From Bosea sp. 124 (GTDB lineage: Bacteria > Pseudomonadota > Alphaproteobacteria > Rhizobiales > Beijerinckiaceae): 64,000 nt of DNA. Below the pieces are notes generated by a model, which had not been told where the DNA came from, searched no databases, and saw only the letters and a program-made list of their open reading frames with translations. Both the position numbers and the translations under genes were made by a program. The DNA is taken from contig NZ_PZZM01000001.1 of the NCBI RefSeq assembly GCF_003046175.1, positions 2,249,001 to 2,313,000 of the forward strand, given 5' to 3'. Below are positions 1 through 8,344 of this stretch, piece by piece. Within the stretch, counting starts at the first letter, position 1. Each line of letters starts with the position of its first letter.

Positions 1-436
1 CATGCGCGACGGCATCATCGAACAGGCCGGGCCGCCTCTGGAGCTCTATGATCGGCCCGCCAACAGGTTCGTCGCGCAGTTCATCGGCTCGCCCGCGATG
101 AACCTGCTGAAGGGTACGCTCGAGGCCGATGGCTTCAGAACGCCCGACGGCATCCTGCTGCCGGCGCCGAACGGAGTGGCTGCTCCAGGCACGAGCGCGA
201 TCTACGGCATCCGTCCGGAAGACATCTCGCTTGCCGATGACGGCGTCGAGGCCATCGTGGAGGTGATCGAGCCGACCGGCGCCGAGATCCAGATCTTCGC
301 CAATATCGGCCAGCAGCAGATCTCCGCGGTCGTGCGCCAGCGCATTCGGGCCAGCCCGGGCGATGTCGTGCGGCTCAAGCCGGATTTCGACAGGATCCAT
401 CTTTTCGATTCTCAGGCGGGCGGCTGCCGGCTCTGA
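1..436 (+). CDS. ABC transporter ATP-binding protein, MalK/UgpC type, C-terminal part (cut by window start)
   Basis: About 145 C-terminal residues of a CUT1-type (sugar or glycerol-3-phosphate) importer ATPase are visible. The segment ELYDRPANRFVAQFIGSP is the typical junction after the nucleotide-binding domain, and YGIRPEDISL belongs to the regulatory TOBE domain that follows. The Met encoded at base 2 matches the internal VMRDG motif of this family and is not the start; the Walker motifs lie upstream of the window. Transport partners must also lie to the left. The next gene starts 104 bases downstream on the same strand and may belong to the same catabolic locus. The exact substrate cannot be told from this fragment. 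Confidence 0.9.
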   Translation, partial: MRDGIIEQAGPPLELYDRPANRFVAQFIGSPAMNLLKGTLEADGFRTPDGILLPAPNGVAAPGTSAIYGIRPEDISLADDGVEAIVEVIEPTGAEIQIFANIGQQQISAVVRQRIRASPGDVVRLKPDFDRIHLFDSQAGGCRL

Positions 437-540
437 AAGCAGCGGCCGGTGCTGAGGCGGTCGACTGTTCCCGATGTTCTTCCCCCTATGAGCCGGCGCG
501 CGCAGGCGCGGCGGCTCCTCATGATCTTTGGAGTTAGCTT

Positions 541-1623
541 ATGAAAATCGCGGTTCTTCCTGGCGACGGCATTGGCCTGGAGATCATGGCGCAGGCGGTC
601 AGCGTCCTGAAAACGGCGGTCGGCAATTCGGTCGCGCTCGAACTCGTCGAGGCGCCGATCGGGCAGGCCGGCGTCGATGCGGCGGGCGACCCGCTGCCGG
701 CGGAGACGCTCGAGATCGCGCGCAAGGCCGAGGCGATCCTGTTTGGAGCCGCCGGCGTGCCCGGCGACGAAAAGATCCCCTATGCGATGCGCCCCGGCGC
801 CAGCCTGCTGCGCCTGCGCAAGCATCTCGACCTGTTCGCGAATTTCCGGCCCGCCATCATGTTCCCGCAGCTCGTCGGCGCGTCGACGCTGCGGCCGGAG
901 GTGGTCGAGGGGCTCGACCTGCTGATCCTGCGCGAACTGACCGGCGACATCTATTTCGGCGAGCCGCGCGGCTTCCGCACCACGGCCTCGGGCGAGCGCC
1001 AGGGCTTCAACACGATGGTCTACAGCGAATCGGAGGTCGAGCGGATCGCGCATGTGGCGTTCAAGGCCGCCCGCGGCCGCAACCGCAAGGTCTGCTCGGT
1101 CGAGAAGGCGAATGTGCTCGAATGTTCGCAGCTCTGGCGCGACGTCCTGGTTCGCGTCGGCCAGTCCTATCCCGACATCGAGCTGAGCCACATGTTCGTC
1201 GATGCCGCCGCGATGATGCTGATCCGCGCGCCCAAGCAGTTCGACGTCATCGTCACCGGCAACATCTTCGGCGACATTCTCTCCGACTGCGCCGCGATGC
1301 TGACCGGCTCGATCGGCATGCTGCCATCGGCCTCGCTGGGCGTCGGCAACAAGGGCCTGTACGAGCCGGTGCATGGCACGGCGCCCGACATCGCCGGCAA
1401 GGACATCGCCAATCCGCTCGCGCAGATCCTCTCCGCCGGGTTGATGCTGCGCTATTCCTTCGACCGCCCCGATCTCGACGACCGGATCCGCAACGCGGTC
1501 AGCAATGTGCTGTCGGACGGATACCGCACGGTCGATATCTTCGAGCCCGGCACCAAAAAGGTCGGAACGGTGGAGATGGGCGAGGCCGTCGTCGCCGCCT
1601 TGCACAAGCTGCCGCCTCGCTGA
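541..1623 (+). CDS. Isopropylmalate dehydrogenase-family beta-decarboxylating dehydrogenase (LeuB-like)
   Basis: A 360-residue NAD-dependent metal-requiring dehydrogenase of the IPMDH/isocitrate/tartrate dehydrogenase family, of normal length. Visible family signatures are LPGDGIG at the N-terminus, [13 protein letters not shown], the NIFGDILSD stretch with metal-binding Asp245 and Asp249, and [15 protein letters not shown] for NAD binding. Two positions differ from what I expect of true LeuB: VDNAAM is VDAAAM (after Asp221) and GDILSDEAS is [14 protein letters not shown] site 8 bases before the ATG supports the start. The neighbours are a sugar-type ABC ATPase and a 2-hydroxyacid dehydrogenase, not leucine genes, so a role on another 2-hydroxy dicarboxylic acid (malate- or tartrate-like) is possible. 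Substrate unknown. Confidence 0.85.
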   Translation: MKIAVLPGDGIGLEIMAQAVSVLKTAVGNSVALELVEAPIGQAGVDAAGDPLPAETLEIARKAEAILFGAAGVPGDEKIPYAMRPGASLLRLRKHLDLFANFRPAIMFPQLVGASTLRPEVVEGLDLLILRELTGDIYFGEPRGFRTTASGERQGFNTMVYSESEVERIAHVAFKAARGRNRKVCSVEKANVLECSQLWRDVLVRVGQSYPDIELSHMFVDAAAMMLIRAPKQFDVIVTGNIFGDILSDCAAMLTGSIGMLPSASLGVGNKGLYEPVHGTAPDIAGKDIANPLAQILSAGLMLRYSFDRPDLDDRIRNAVSNVLSDGYRTVDIFEPGTKKVGTVEMGEAVVAALHKLPPR

Positions 1624-1684
1624 GGCGAGGCTGCATCGCGCCGCCCGGCCTGGCGGAAGGACATCGTGTCTGTCCGGAGATGAA

Positions 1685-1733
1685 AGCCCTCATCCCGAGG
1701 AGCGCCGCAGGCGCATCTCGACGGATGAGGGCT
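1685..1733. repeat. Intergenic palindromic element (11-bp outer stem, inner stem)
   Basis: The arms agccctcatcc (1685-1695) and ggatgagggct (1723-1733) are exact inverted repeats, and an inner pair gcgcc/ggcgc (about 1702-1713) makes a nested cruciform. The general form, a CCCTCATCC arm around a GC-rich core ending in GGATGAGGG, resembles short palindromic elements I know to be scattered through many Hyphomicrobiales genomes. It sits between the LeuB-like gene and the hydroxyacid dehydrogenase and could act as an RNA hairpin in the intergenic transcript. Only one copy of this type is in the window. Confidence 0.6.
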
Positions 1734-1811
1734 CGTTGAATTTTCAGGCGGTCTCCGAGGCATTGTGCCCGGTTGCCCGCTCAACAGCTATGGATCTGGA
1801 AGGTATCGGCC

Positions 1812-2774
1812 GTGAGCGCACAGCACGTCGTCAAAGTCGCCGATTGCGATCACGGCTCGATCGATATCGAGCAGGAGGTGCTGCGCGAGGTCTGTCCGGC
1901 GCTGCCGTGGCTGAATTGCAAGACCGAGGATGCCGTCATCGCGCAATGCGCCGATGCCGAGGCGCTGTTGATCATGTATGCGCCGCTGACGCGCCGCGTG
2001 CTCGGGCATCTGAAGCAGTGCAAGACGATCGTCCGGTACGGTGTCGGCGTCGATACGATCGACCTGAAGGCGGCGGCCGAACTCGGCATCAGCGTCAGCA
2101 ACGTTCCCGACTACGGCACGCAGGAAGTCGCCGACCACGCTCTGGCGATGATGATGTGCCTGACGCGCAAGCTCATCCCGGCCAACCGGACGGTGAAGGA
2201 GGGGCATTGGGACTTCCGGTTGATGCGCCCGGTCCGCCGGCTTCAGGTCCAGACCGCCGGGCTCGTCGGGCTCGGGCGGATCGGCCAGGCGATGGCGCAG
2301 CGGGTTCTCGCGCTCGGCATGCGCGTCATCGCCCATGATCCCAACCTCCCGCCGGATCGGGTGCCGGCCGGCGTCGAGATGGTCGGGCTGGAGCAGTTGA
2401 TGCGCGCGGCGGACGTCGTCTCGGTGCATTCGCCGCTGATGGCCGAGACCCGCAATCTGCTGAACGGCGACCTGCTGCGGCTGATGAAGCCGACCGCCTT
2501 TCTCGTGAACACGGCGCGCGGCAATCTCGTCGACGAGGTCACGCTGGATCAGCTCCTGTCGGAGGGCAAGATCGCCGGCGCGGGCATGGATGTGCTGGCG
2601 GTCGAGCCGCCTGCCGGCGCCCATCCCCTGTTCCGGCACGAGAACTTCATCTGCTCGCCGCATATGGCCTGGCATTCCGACGAGGCGGAACGCCAGCTCA
2701 AGCGCAGCGCCGCGGAGGAGGCGCTTCGCGTCCTGCGCGGGCAGCCTCCGAAATACCAACTGAACCGTTTCTGA
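1812..2774 (+). CDS. D-isomer-specific 2-hydroxyacid dehydrogenase, CtBP-like
   Basis: A 320-residue NAD-dependent oxidoreductase of the D-2-hydroxyacid dehydrogenase family, in the group called C-terminal-binding-protein-like. It shows the Rossmann glycine motif GLGRIGQAMAQRV, the catalytic Arg in NTARGNLVDE, and the catalytic His in SPHMAWHS. I chose GTG at 1812 because GGAAGG (1798-1803) sits 8 bases before it; an in-frame upstream start at 1773 would add 13 residues and lacks such a site. It follows the LeuB-like gene on the same strand across a palindromic element, so the two may share a transcript and act in one hydroxyacid pathway. Substrate not identifiable. Confidence 0.85.
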   Translation: MSAQHVVKVADCDHGSIDIEQEVLREVCPALPWLNCKTEDAVIAQCADAEALLIMYAPLTRRVLGHLKQCKTIVRYGVGVDTIDLKAAAELGISVSNVPDYGTQEVADHALAMMMCLTRKLIPANRTVKEGHWDFRLMRPVRRLQVQTAGLVGLGRIGQAMAQRVLALGMRVIAHDPNLPPDRVPAGVEMVGLEQLMRAADVVSVHSPLMAETRNLLNGDLLRLMKPTAFLVNTARGNLVDEVTLDQLLSEGKIAGAGMDVLAVEPPAGAHPLFRHENFICSPHMAWHSDEAERQLKRSAAEEALRVLRGQPPKYQLNRF

Positions 2775-2777
2775 CCA

Positions 2778-2807
2778 GGCTGCGGCGTCATTCAGGGCGC
2801 CGCAGCC
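2778..2807 (+). terminator. Hairpin after the hydroxyacid dehydrogenase
   Basis: A 10-bp perfect stem, ggctgcggcg (2778-2787) with cgccgcagcc (2798-2807), begins a few bases after the stop of the hydroxyacid dehydrogenase. There is no following T-run, so it may only stabilise the 3' end of the mRNA or work as a weak terminator. It overlaps the next hairpin by four bases, so the two cannot form together. Confidence 0.45.
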
Positions 2808-2854
2808 CGCCTGACCTGCCGCGCCGAAGCGTTCGTCGGCAGGTCAGGCGGGCT
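2804..2854 (-). terminator. Long hairpin between convergent genes
   Basis: Seventeen bases (2804-2820) are perfectly complementary to 2838-2854 around a 17-base loop. The structure lies 2 bases beyond the stop of the minus-strand SDR gene and faces the plus-strand dehydrogenase, so it can end or block transcription from either side. No T-tract is present. Confidence 0.45.
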
Positions 2855-2856
2855 TG

Positions 2857-3690
2857 TCAATTCTTCTTCGGGAGCGCCGCCAGAGGGATCGCCAGTTCCG
2901 GCCAGGCGGCTGAGCGCATCTTCTGCGCGGCCGGGTCGGCGAGAGCGGGGTCCCAATCGATCGCGAGAATGCGCTGACCCGTGATGCCGTCACCCGCCTT
3001 GGTGAAGAGAGCGAGCATGGGAGGGGCCATGATCTCGACCGGGATCAGGGTGGCGCGATCCAGCCCCTCCTCGTCAGGCACCATCTGCGTATTGGCGGGC
3101 CCGCCCGGGAGAACGACATTGACGGTGATGCCGGAGCCCTCGAGCTCGCGCGACAGCATCAGGGAATAGGCCTCCACAGCCGCCTTCGACGGGCCGTAAG
3201 GCGAAAACCCGGGCCGCAGCATGGTGAAGAAGCTGGTGCCGACATTGATGATCCGGCCCCATTTCCGCGTGCGCAGGACCGGCACGACCTGCCGGGACAT
3301 GAAGAACGGGCCGCAGATGTTGACCATCATGAAGCGCTGCCAGGTCTCCTCGCTGACGTCTTCGATCTGCATGTTCCGGGCCTGATAGCGCGGATGCACG
3401 GCGTTCATGCCGAGCGCTGCATTGTTGACGAGGATATCGAGGCCGCCGAATTGGCTGACCGTCGCTGCCACCGCAGCCTCGCAGCTCGCGGGGTCGGATA
3501 CGTCGACCTTCAGGGCGAGAACGGCGTCCTTGCCATGCGCGTCCTGCAGCGCCATCACGCCGGCCTGGTCGATGTCCATCGCGGCGACGCGAATGCCCTG
3601 GACGACGAAAGCCTCGGTCAGGGCTTTGCCGATGCCGGCGGCGGCGCCGGTGACGATCGCGATCTTTCCCTGCAGCTCGGACTGAATCAT
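2857..3690 (-). CDS. SDR family NAD(P)-dependent oxidoreductase
   Basis: A 277-residue classical short-chain dehydrogenase/reductase. It has the cofactor motif TGAAAGIG near residue 14, the NNA motif (LVNNAALG), and the YxxxK active site as YGPSKAAVEAYS, preceded by the GTSFF segment carrying the catalytic Ser. It is a little longer than the usual 250 residues because of a C-terminal extension. I prefer the ATG at 3690, where the SDR fold begins, over in-frame starts up to 3777 that would add a 29-residue Arg-rich leader. It converges on the hydroxyacid dehydrogenase and is divergent from the ABC permease operon. The substrate cannot be predicted. Confidence 0.85.
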   Translation of the reverse strand: MIQSELQGKIAIVTGAAAGIGKALTEAFVVQGIRVAAMDIDQAGVMALQDAHGKDAVLALKVDVSDPASCEAAVAATVSQFGGLDILVNNAALGMNAVHPRYQARNMQIEDVSEETWQRFMMVNICGPFFMSRQVVPVLRTRKWGRIINVGTSFFTMLRPGFSPYGPSKAAVEAYSLMLSRELEGSGITVNVVLPGGPANTQMVPDEEGLDRATLIPVEIMAPPMLALFTKAGDGITGQRILAIDWDPALADPAAQKMRSAAWPELAIPLAALPKKN

Positions 3691-3964
3691 GGTGCCTGTC
3701 CCCCCGTGTTCGACATTTCGGCCGGCGGTTCGGAGGCCGCTCTTGGCTCTCGTGCGGCACGGCTTTTGTCGTCCCATAAGCGCTTTGCCGGCCCAGTTAA
3801 AATCGTCGTTCAGAAGGACGGCGTCGTAGCGGACGATGAAGCGCGCGGTCGCGTCGACGCGATCCTGCAGGCTGCCCGCGACGGCGCTCGTGCCGTCATG
3901 CTGCTGTCATGTCCTCGCGACCAGAAGCACGCTTCGTCATTCGGGCATGGGCACGATCTCGAGC

Positions 3965-4906
3965 ATGCTGCGCTTTCTGGCCCTGCGCGCAGGGCGTGCC
4001 GTCCTCACCCTGCTGATCTGCGTCTCTGGCGTGTTCATCGCGCTGCGGCTCGCCGGCGACCCCGCCGACATCATGCTCTCGATCGACACGCCGCCTGATG
4101 TCCGGGCCTATTATCGCGAGCTGTGGGGCCTCGACCGGCCGCTCGCCGAGCAATATGGCCGCTATCTGCTGAGCGCGGCGCGCGGCGATTTCGGCCTGTC
4201 CTTCGCCGATGAGCGGCCCGCCTTCGACGCCGTGCTGGAGGCCCTGCCGAAGACGGCCCTGCTCGGTGCCAGCGCCCTCTTCCTGGCGCTGCTGATTGGC
4301 CTGCCGCTCGGCATGGTCGCGGCGCTGAAGCACAACAGCGCGATCGACCGGCTCGCCATGGCTTCGGCCGTGTTCGGCTATGCGATCCCGATCTTCTTCC
4401 TCGGCATCCTGCTGATCCTGCTCTTCGCGCTGACGCTGCGGGTCCTGCCCTCGGCGGGCTCCGACACGGCGCTCCACCTCATCTTGCCGACGGTGACGCT
4501 GGCCCTGCCGCTCGCCGGGCGGCTCGCCCGCTTTGCCCGCACCGCGACGCTGGAGGTGCTGGGCAAGCCGTTCATCCGCGCCGCGCGTGGCCGGGGCGTG
4601 CTGCCGCTCGGCATCGTGCTCAACCATGCGCTACCCAATGCGGCGGTGCCGCTCCTGATGTTCCTCGGCATCGAGATCGGCCATATCCTCGCCGGCTCGG
4701 CCGTGGTCGAGACGATCTTCGCCTGGCCGGGCATCGGGCGATTGCTGGTCGATTCGGTCTCGACGCGCGATCTCGCGGTGGTCCAGGCCGTCATCCTGAC
4801 GATCACGCTGGTCATGGTCGGCGCCAACCTGCTGGTGGACGTGCTGCACATTCTGGCCGATCCGCGTCTCGGCGGCTTCCGGCGCGCGGCGGGAGCCTCG
4901 GCATGA
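3965..4906 (+). CDS. ABC transporter permease, DppB/OppB type
   Basis: A 313-residue inner-membrane subunit of a peptide/opine/nickel-class importer. It has an N-terminal membrane segment, an N-terminal periplasmic region including GDPADIMLSIDTPPDV and GLDRPLAEQYGRYL, and several further hydrophobic helices. The EAA cytoplasmic loop shows as AARGRGVLPLGIVLNHALPN. The start is uncertain: ATG 3965 gives the conserved MLRFLALRAGRA beginning, while ATG 3947 adds six residues and longer extensions look non-coding. It overlaps the next permease by four bases (ATGA). First gene of a four-gene operon with a second permease, a GDPD phosphodiesterase and a binding protein. Confidence 0.9.
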   Translation: MLRFLALRAGRAVLTLLICVSGVFIALRLAGDPADIMLSIDTPPDVRAYYRELWGLDRPLAEQYGRYLLSAARGDFGLSFADERPAFDAVLEALPKTALLGASALFLALLIGLPLGMVAALKHNSAIDRLAMASAVFGYAIPIFFLGILLILLFALTLRVLPSAGSDTALHLILPTVTLALPLAGRLARFARTATLEVLGKPFIRAARGRGVLPLGIVLNHALPNAAVPLLMFLGIEIGHILAGSAVVETIFAWPGIGRLLVDSVSTRDLAVVQAVILTITLVMVGANLLVDVLHILADPRLGGFRRAAGASA

Positions 4907-5784
4907 GCGTGCAGGCGGTTCCGGTCGCGGTCGCCGCCACCGGAGGGCGCCGGCCTGCGGGGAGGCACATGTCGCCGGTCGTGCGCCTCTCGGCCGGCTT
5001 CCTGCTCTTCGTCGTCCTCGTCGCGGTCTTCGCCGACTGGCTGGCGCCTTTGCCCTACACGGCGCAGGAGCTGACCGCGCGGCTGAAGCCGCCGCTGCAC
5101 GAGAGCGGCGGACGCATCTACTGGCTCGGGACCGACCAGCTCGGCCGCGACATCCTCAGCCGCCTCGTCTTCGCCGTGCGGACCTCGATCCTGATCGCGG
5201 TCATGGGCACGCTGATCGGCGCGGTATTCGGGACCGCGCTCGGCTTCGTCGCGGCGCGCCTGCGGGGCCTCGCCGACCAGGCGATCATGATGGCGGTCGA
5301 CGCGCAGGCAGCAATTCCGGCGCTGTTCCTGGCGCTGACCCTGCTCGCCTTCTTCGGCAACAGCATCGTGCTGTTCGTCGTTCTCGTCAGCGTCGACGGC
5401 TGGGATCGCTATACGCGGCTGACGCGCGGCCTCGTCGTTTCGGAGCAGGAGGCCGACTATATCCAGGCCGTCGAGGCGCTCGGCGCCCGTCCGGCCCGGG
5501 TGGTGCTGCGCCATCTCCTGCCGAATATCCTCGCGGCGCTGATCGTCCAGGCGACGCTCAACTTTCCCGGCACGATCCTGCTGGAGACCTCGCTGTCCTT
5601 CCTCGGGCTCGGCGTGCAGCCGCCGGGCACATCGCTCGGGCTGATGCTGGGGGAGGGGCGGCGCTATCTGCTCAACGCTTGGTGGATCGCGGTCTTCCCG
5701 GGGCTCGTGATCTTCCTGACGACGCTGTCGATGTGCCTGTTCGGCGATTGGCTGCGCGACCGCTTCGACCCGACCAGAGCCTGA
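4903..5784 (+). CDS. ABC transporter permease, DppC/OppC type
   Basis: A 293-residue inner-membrane partner of the preceding DppB-like permease. The family hallmarks are the N-terminal helix followed by the short periplasmic motif HWLGTDQLGRD-like (here YWLGTDQLGRDILSR) and the EAA loop EALGARPARVVLRHLLPN. The C-terminus ends in the usual GDWLRDRFDPT. The start ATG lies inside the stop region of the upstream gene (ATGA) and its stop overlaps the GDPD start by one base, so the three genes are tightly coupled. It forms the channel together with the upstream gene; the ATPases are encoded on the opposite strand at 10433-12540. Confidence 0.92.
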   Translation: MSVQAVPVAVAATGGRRPAGRHMSPVVRLSAGFLLFVVLVAVFADWLAPLPYTAQELTARLKPPLHESGGRIYWLGTDQLGRDILSRLVFAVRTSILIAVMGTLIGAVFGTALGFVAARLRGLADQAIMMAVDAQAAIPALFLALTLLAFFGNSIVLFVVLVSVDGWDRYTRLTRGLVVSEQEADYIQAVEALGARPARVVLRHLLPNILAALIVQATLNFPGTILLETSLSFLGLGVQPPGTSLGLMLGEGRRYLLNAWWIAVFPGLVIFLTTLSMCLFGDWLRDRFDPTRA

Positions 5785-6593
5785 TGCCGAACCATGGTCA
5801 GAGCTCGATGATGTCGCTCGCCCAGCACCTCGCCGGCCAGCCCCGGCCGCTCGCCATCGCCCATCGCGGCGGGGCGCTGCTCGGGCCGGAGAACACTGCG
5901 GCGACGTTCCGCGCCGCGGCGTCCGCCGGTGCCGCGCTGGTCGAGACCGATGTCAGGCTCAGCGCCGATGGTGCGCTGGTTTGCCTGCACGATGCCGATC
6001 TCACGCGCGTCACCGGCGATCCGAGGCGTGTCGCCGAGCTCGACCTGGCGACGCTGCGCCGGCTCCTGCCCGGTCTGATGACGCTGGACGAGGCCATCGC
6101 GGCGTCGCAGCCGCTGGGGCTCCTGCTCGACGTCAAATTGTCCGACGCTGTCGTGCTCCGGGCGATCCTGGCGCGGATCGACGCCGCCGGTGCCGGAGCG
6201 CGCGTGCTGCTCGGCCTGCGCTCGCTTCCGCTCGTCGCGGCGGCGCGCCACGTCGCGCCCGACATCGCGATCCTCGCTCTGGCCGGCGATCCCTGCTCGG
6301 CGCCCGAGGCCCGTCGCGCCGGGGCCGGCTGGTTTCGCCTGTGGGAGGCCGACGCGACCGATGCGCGCGTGGCGGCCGTGCGGGCCGAGGGCCTGATGCT
6401 TGTCGTCATGGTCGGCCAGCCGCGCGATTCTGCTCTTCCGGAACATCCGCCCTTTCCGGTCGGACAGATCGATGCCGCCGGCATCGCCGCGCTGATGCGG
6501 TTGTCTCCGGATGCCGTCATGCTCGACGACCCGCGCCTGCTGATCGCGGCGCGCGAAGCGGCGGCGCCTGTCACCGCGCTGTCGTCAAGCTGA
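5784..6593 (+). CDS. Glycerophosphodiester phosphodiesterase family protein
   Basis: A 269-residue TIM-barrel GDPD enzyme, which hydrolyses glycerophosphodiesters to sn-glycerol-3-phosphate and an alcohol. All expected active-site residues are visible: His27 in AHRGG, Glu35 in PENT, Glu54 and Asp56 in VETDVRLSADG, and His69 in LHDADL. No signal peptide is seen, so a cytoplasmic enzyme acting after uptake is likely. The ATG at 5784 overlaps the stop of the upstream permease by one base, placing it inside the transporter operon. This suggests that the transporter brings in a phosphodiester or that lipid-derived diesters are recycled. A second phosphodiesterase is tied to the ATPase half of the transporter. 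Confidence 0.88.
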   Translation: MPNHGQSSMMSLAQHLAGQPRPLAIAHRGGALLGPENTAATFRAAASAGAALVETDVRLSADGALVCLHDADLTRVTGDPRRVAELDLATLRRLLPGLMTLDEAIAASQPLGLLLDVKLSDAVVLRAILARIDAAGAGARVLLGLRSLPLVAAARHVAPDIAILALAGDPCSAPEARRAGAGWFRLWEADATDARVAAVRAEGLMLVVMVGQPRDSALPEHPPFPVGQIDAAGIAALMRLSPDAVMLDDPRLLIAAREAAAPVTALSSS

Positions 6594-6651
6594 GGCAATG
6601 GCTCGCGGATGGGGCCGCCCGTGTCGGCCGTCGTCGCTTCAGGGAACAGCC

Positions 6652-8229
6652 ATGTCCATGATCTCTCGGCCCGTGATGTCTCGCCGCCGCCTGCTGGAAG
6701 GCGCCGCCGCCCTGCCCGTGCTGCTGAGCGCAGCGCCCGGCTTCGCCGCCGAGCCGAAGCGCCCGAATTTCACGGTCGCGGTCGCCGACCTGCCGGCCAC
6801 GCTGGAGCCGGCGCGCGAACTCTCCAATGTCGGAACGCGCGTGACCTATTCGATCTTCGACACGCTGATCCGGCGTGATTTCCTCGGCGCGGCCGATGGC
6901 GGCGGCTCGGAGCTGAAGCCGCATCTCGCGACGACATGGCAGCGGGTCTCGCCGCAGGAGCTGATCGTGACGCTGCGCCAGGGCGTGAAGTTCCACAATG
7001 GGGACGAGCTGACCTCCGACGACGTGGCCTACACCTTCCGCGACGGGCGCCTCTGGGGCGAGAAGGCGCAGATCCCGGGTGGCCGGGCCTATTTCGGCGT
7101 GCTCGCCTCGGTCGAGCCGATCGACCGCTACACCATCCGGTTCAGGACGAAGGTGCCGGACGTGCTGCTGGAGCAGCGCCTCGCCTCCTGGTGCGCCTGG
7201 ATCGTCAACAAGCGCGCCTATGAGGAGATGGGTTTCGAGGGTTATTCCCGCAAACCCGTCGCCACCGGCCCTTATCGCGTCGTCTCGCACAACGCGGCGG
7301 ATACAACGGTGCTGACCGCCTTCGACGACTACTTCATGGGCAAGCCGACCGCGGCGCGCGTCAGCTTCAAGCGCGTGCCGGAACTGGCCGCGCGCGTGGC
7401 CGGCCTCGTGGCCGGCGATTACGACCTGATCACCAATATCCCGCCCGACCAGATGAGCGTCGTCGGCGGCTACAAGGACATCGATGTGCGCTCGGTCGTG
7501 CTGGCGAATGTCCATGTCCTGGCCTTCAACGAGCAGGACAAGGTGCTCGCCGACAAGCGCGTGCGCCAGGCGCTCGCCTATGCGATCGACAGGCAGCAGC
7601 TCGTCGACACGCTCTGGCAGGGCACGGCGAAGATCCCGGAGAGCCATAATTTCCCGGAATACGGCCAGATGTTCGTCGAAGGCCGCAAGCTGCCGCATGA
7701 CCCGCAGAAGGCCCGGGCCCTGCTGAAGGAAGCCGGCTACAAGGGCGAGCCGATCGTCTACCGGACGATGGCGAACTACTACACCAATGCGCTCGAAGCG
7801 GCCCAGATCATGGTCGAGCAGTGGAAGGCGGTCGGCATCAACGCCTCGCTGCAGGTGGTCGAGAACTCGGCCCTGATGCGCGGGCCGGGCGTGCAGATCT
7901 TCAACTGGTCGAACTCGACACGCCTGCCGGATCCGCTCGGCGCGATCTGGGTGGCGTGGGGACCGGCGGGCGAAGCCCAGGTCGGCAAGTTCTGGACGTC
8001 GACGGCCGCCTTCAACAAGGCCGGCAACGCGCTCGAGGCCGAGGTCGATCCGGCGAGGCGCAAGGCGCTCTTCACGGAGATGCTCGAAGTCTATGAGGAC
8101 GAGGTGCCGGCGACGATCCTCTACCAGCCGAGCGAGGCCTACGCGATCAAGCGCTCGATCTCCTGGCGCCCGACGACCTTCTATTTCATGGATCTGCGGC
8201 CGGACAATCTCGGCTTCGCGAAGAGCTGA
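6652..8229 (+). CDS. ABC transporter substrate-binding protein, peptide/opine/nickel family (SBP_bac_5)
   Basis: A 525-residue periplasmic solute-binding protein. The N-terminus has a twin-arginine-like signal (SRRRLLEG) followed by a hydrophobic stretch and a likely cleavage after GFAA, near residue 34. The mature part shows family 5 features such as LKPHLATTWQRVSPQELIV, RQGVKFHNGDELTSDDV and VRQALAYAIDRQQLV. AGGGAA 6 bases before ATG 6652 supports this start over one 18 codons upstream. It is the last gene of the permease-permease-GDPD operon and supplies substrate recognition. Family members bind peptides, opines, nickel or glycosides, so the ligand stays open; the linked phosphodiesterases hint at a phosphodiester. 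Confidence 0.9.
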   Translation: MSMISRPVMSRRRLLEGAAALPVLLSAAPGFAAEPKRPNFTVAVADLPATLEPARELSNVGTRVTYSIFDTLIRRDFLGAADGGGSELKPHLATTWQRVSPQELIVTLRQGVKFHNGDELTSDDVAYTFRDGRLWGEKAQIPGGRAYFGVLASVEPIDRYTIRFRTKVPDVLLEQRLASWCAWIVNKRAYEEMGFEGYSRKPVATGPYRVVSHNAADTTVLTAFDDYFMGKPTAARVSFKRVPELAARVAGLVAGDYDLITNIPPDQMSVVGGYKDIDVRSVVLANVHVLAFNEQDKVLADKRVRQALAYAIDRQQLVDTLWQGTAKIPESHNFPEYGQMFVEGRKLPHDPQKARALLKEAGYKGEPIVYRTMANYYTNALEAAQIMVEQWKAVGINASLQVVENSALMRGPGVQIFNWSNSTRLPDPLGAIWVAWGPAGEAQVGKFWTSTAAFNKAGNALEAEVDPARRKALFTEMLEVYEDEVPATILYQPSEAYAIKRSISWRPTTFYFMDLRPDNLGFAKS

Positions 8230-8247
8230 GGTCCGGAGAGGCTCGTC

Positions 8248-8338
8248 GCGTGGATGCTCGCCCTTGTGGCGAGCATCCACGCCTTGAACACGGGCCTCGA
8301 CCAGCGAAGGCGTGGATGGTCGGGACAAGCCCGACCAT
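8248..8338. repeat. Two neighbouring perfect hairpins, likely REP-like dispersed element
   Basis: The first hairpin has a 15-bp perfect stem (8248-8262 with 8268-8282) and a 5-base loop. The second has a 9-bp stem, atggtcggg (8316-8324) with cccgaccat (8330-8338), around acaag. The GTGGATGGTCGGGACAAGCC-type sequence resembles a palindromic repeat I recognise as common in Bosea-like and related Hyphomicrobiales genomes. It starts about 18 bases after the stop of the binding-protein gene and probably protects or ends that transcript. No T-run follows either hairpin. Confidence 0.65.
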
Positions 8339-8344
8339 GACGGA

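Noticed and set aside
541..1623. Naming the gene leuB
   Set aside because: Two conserved positions differ and no leucine genes are adjacent, so only family membership is supported.
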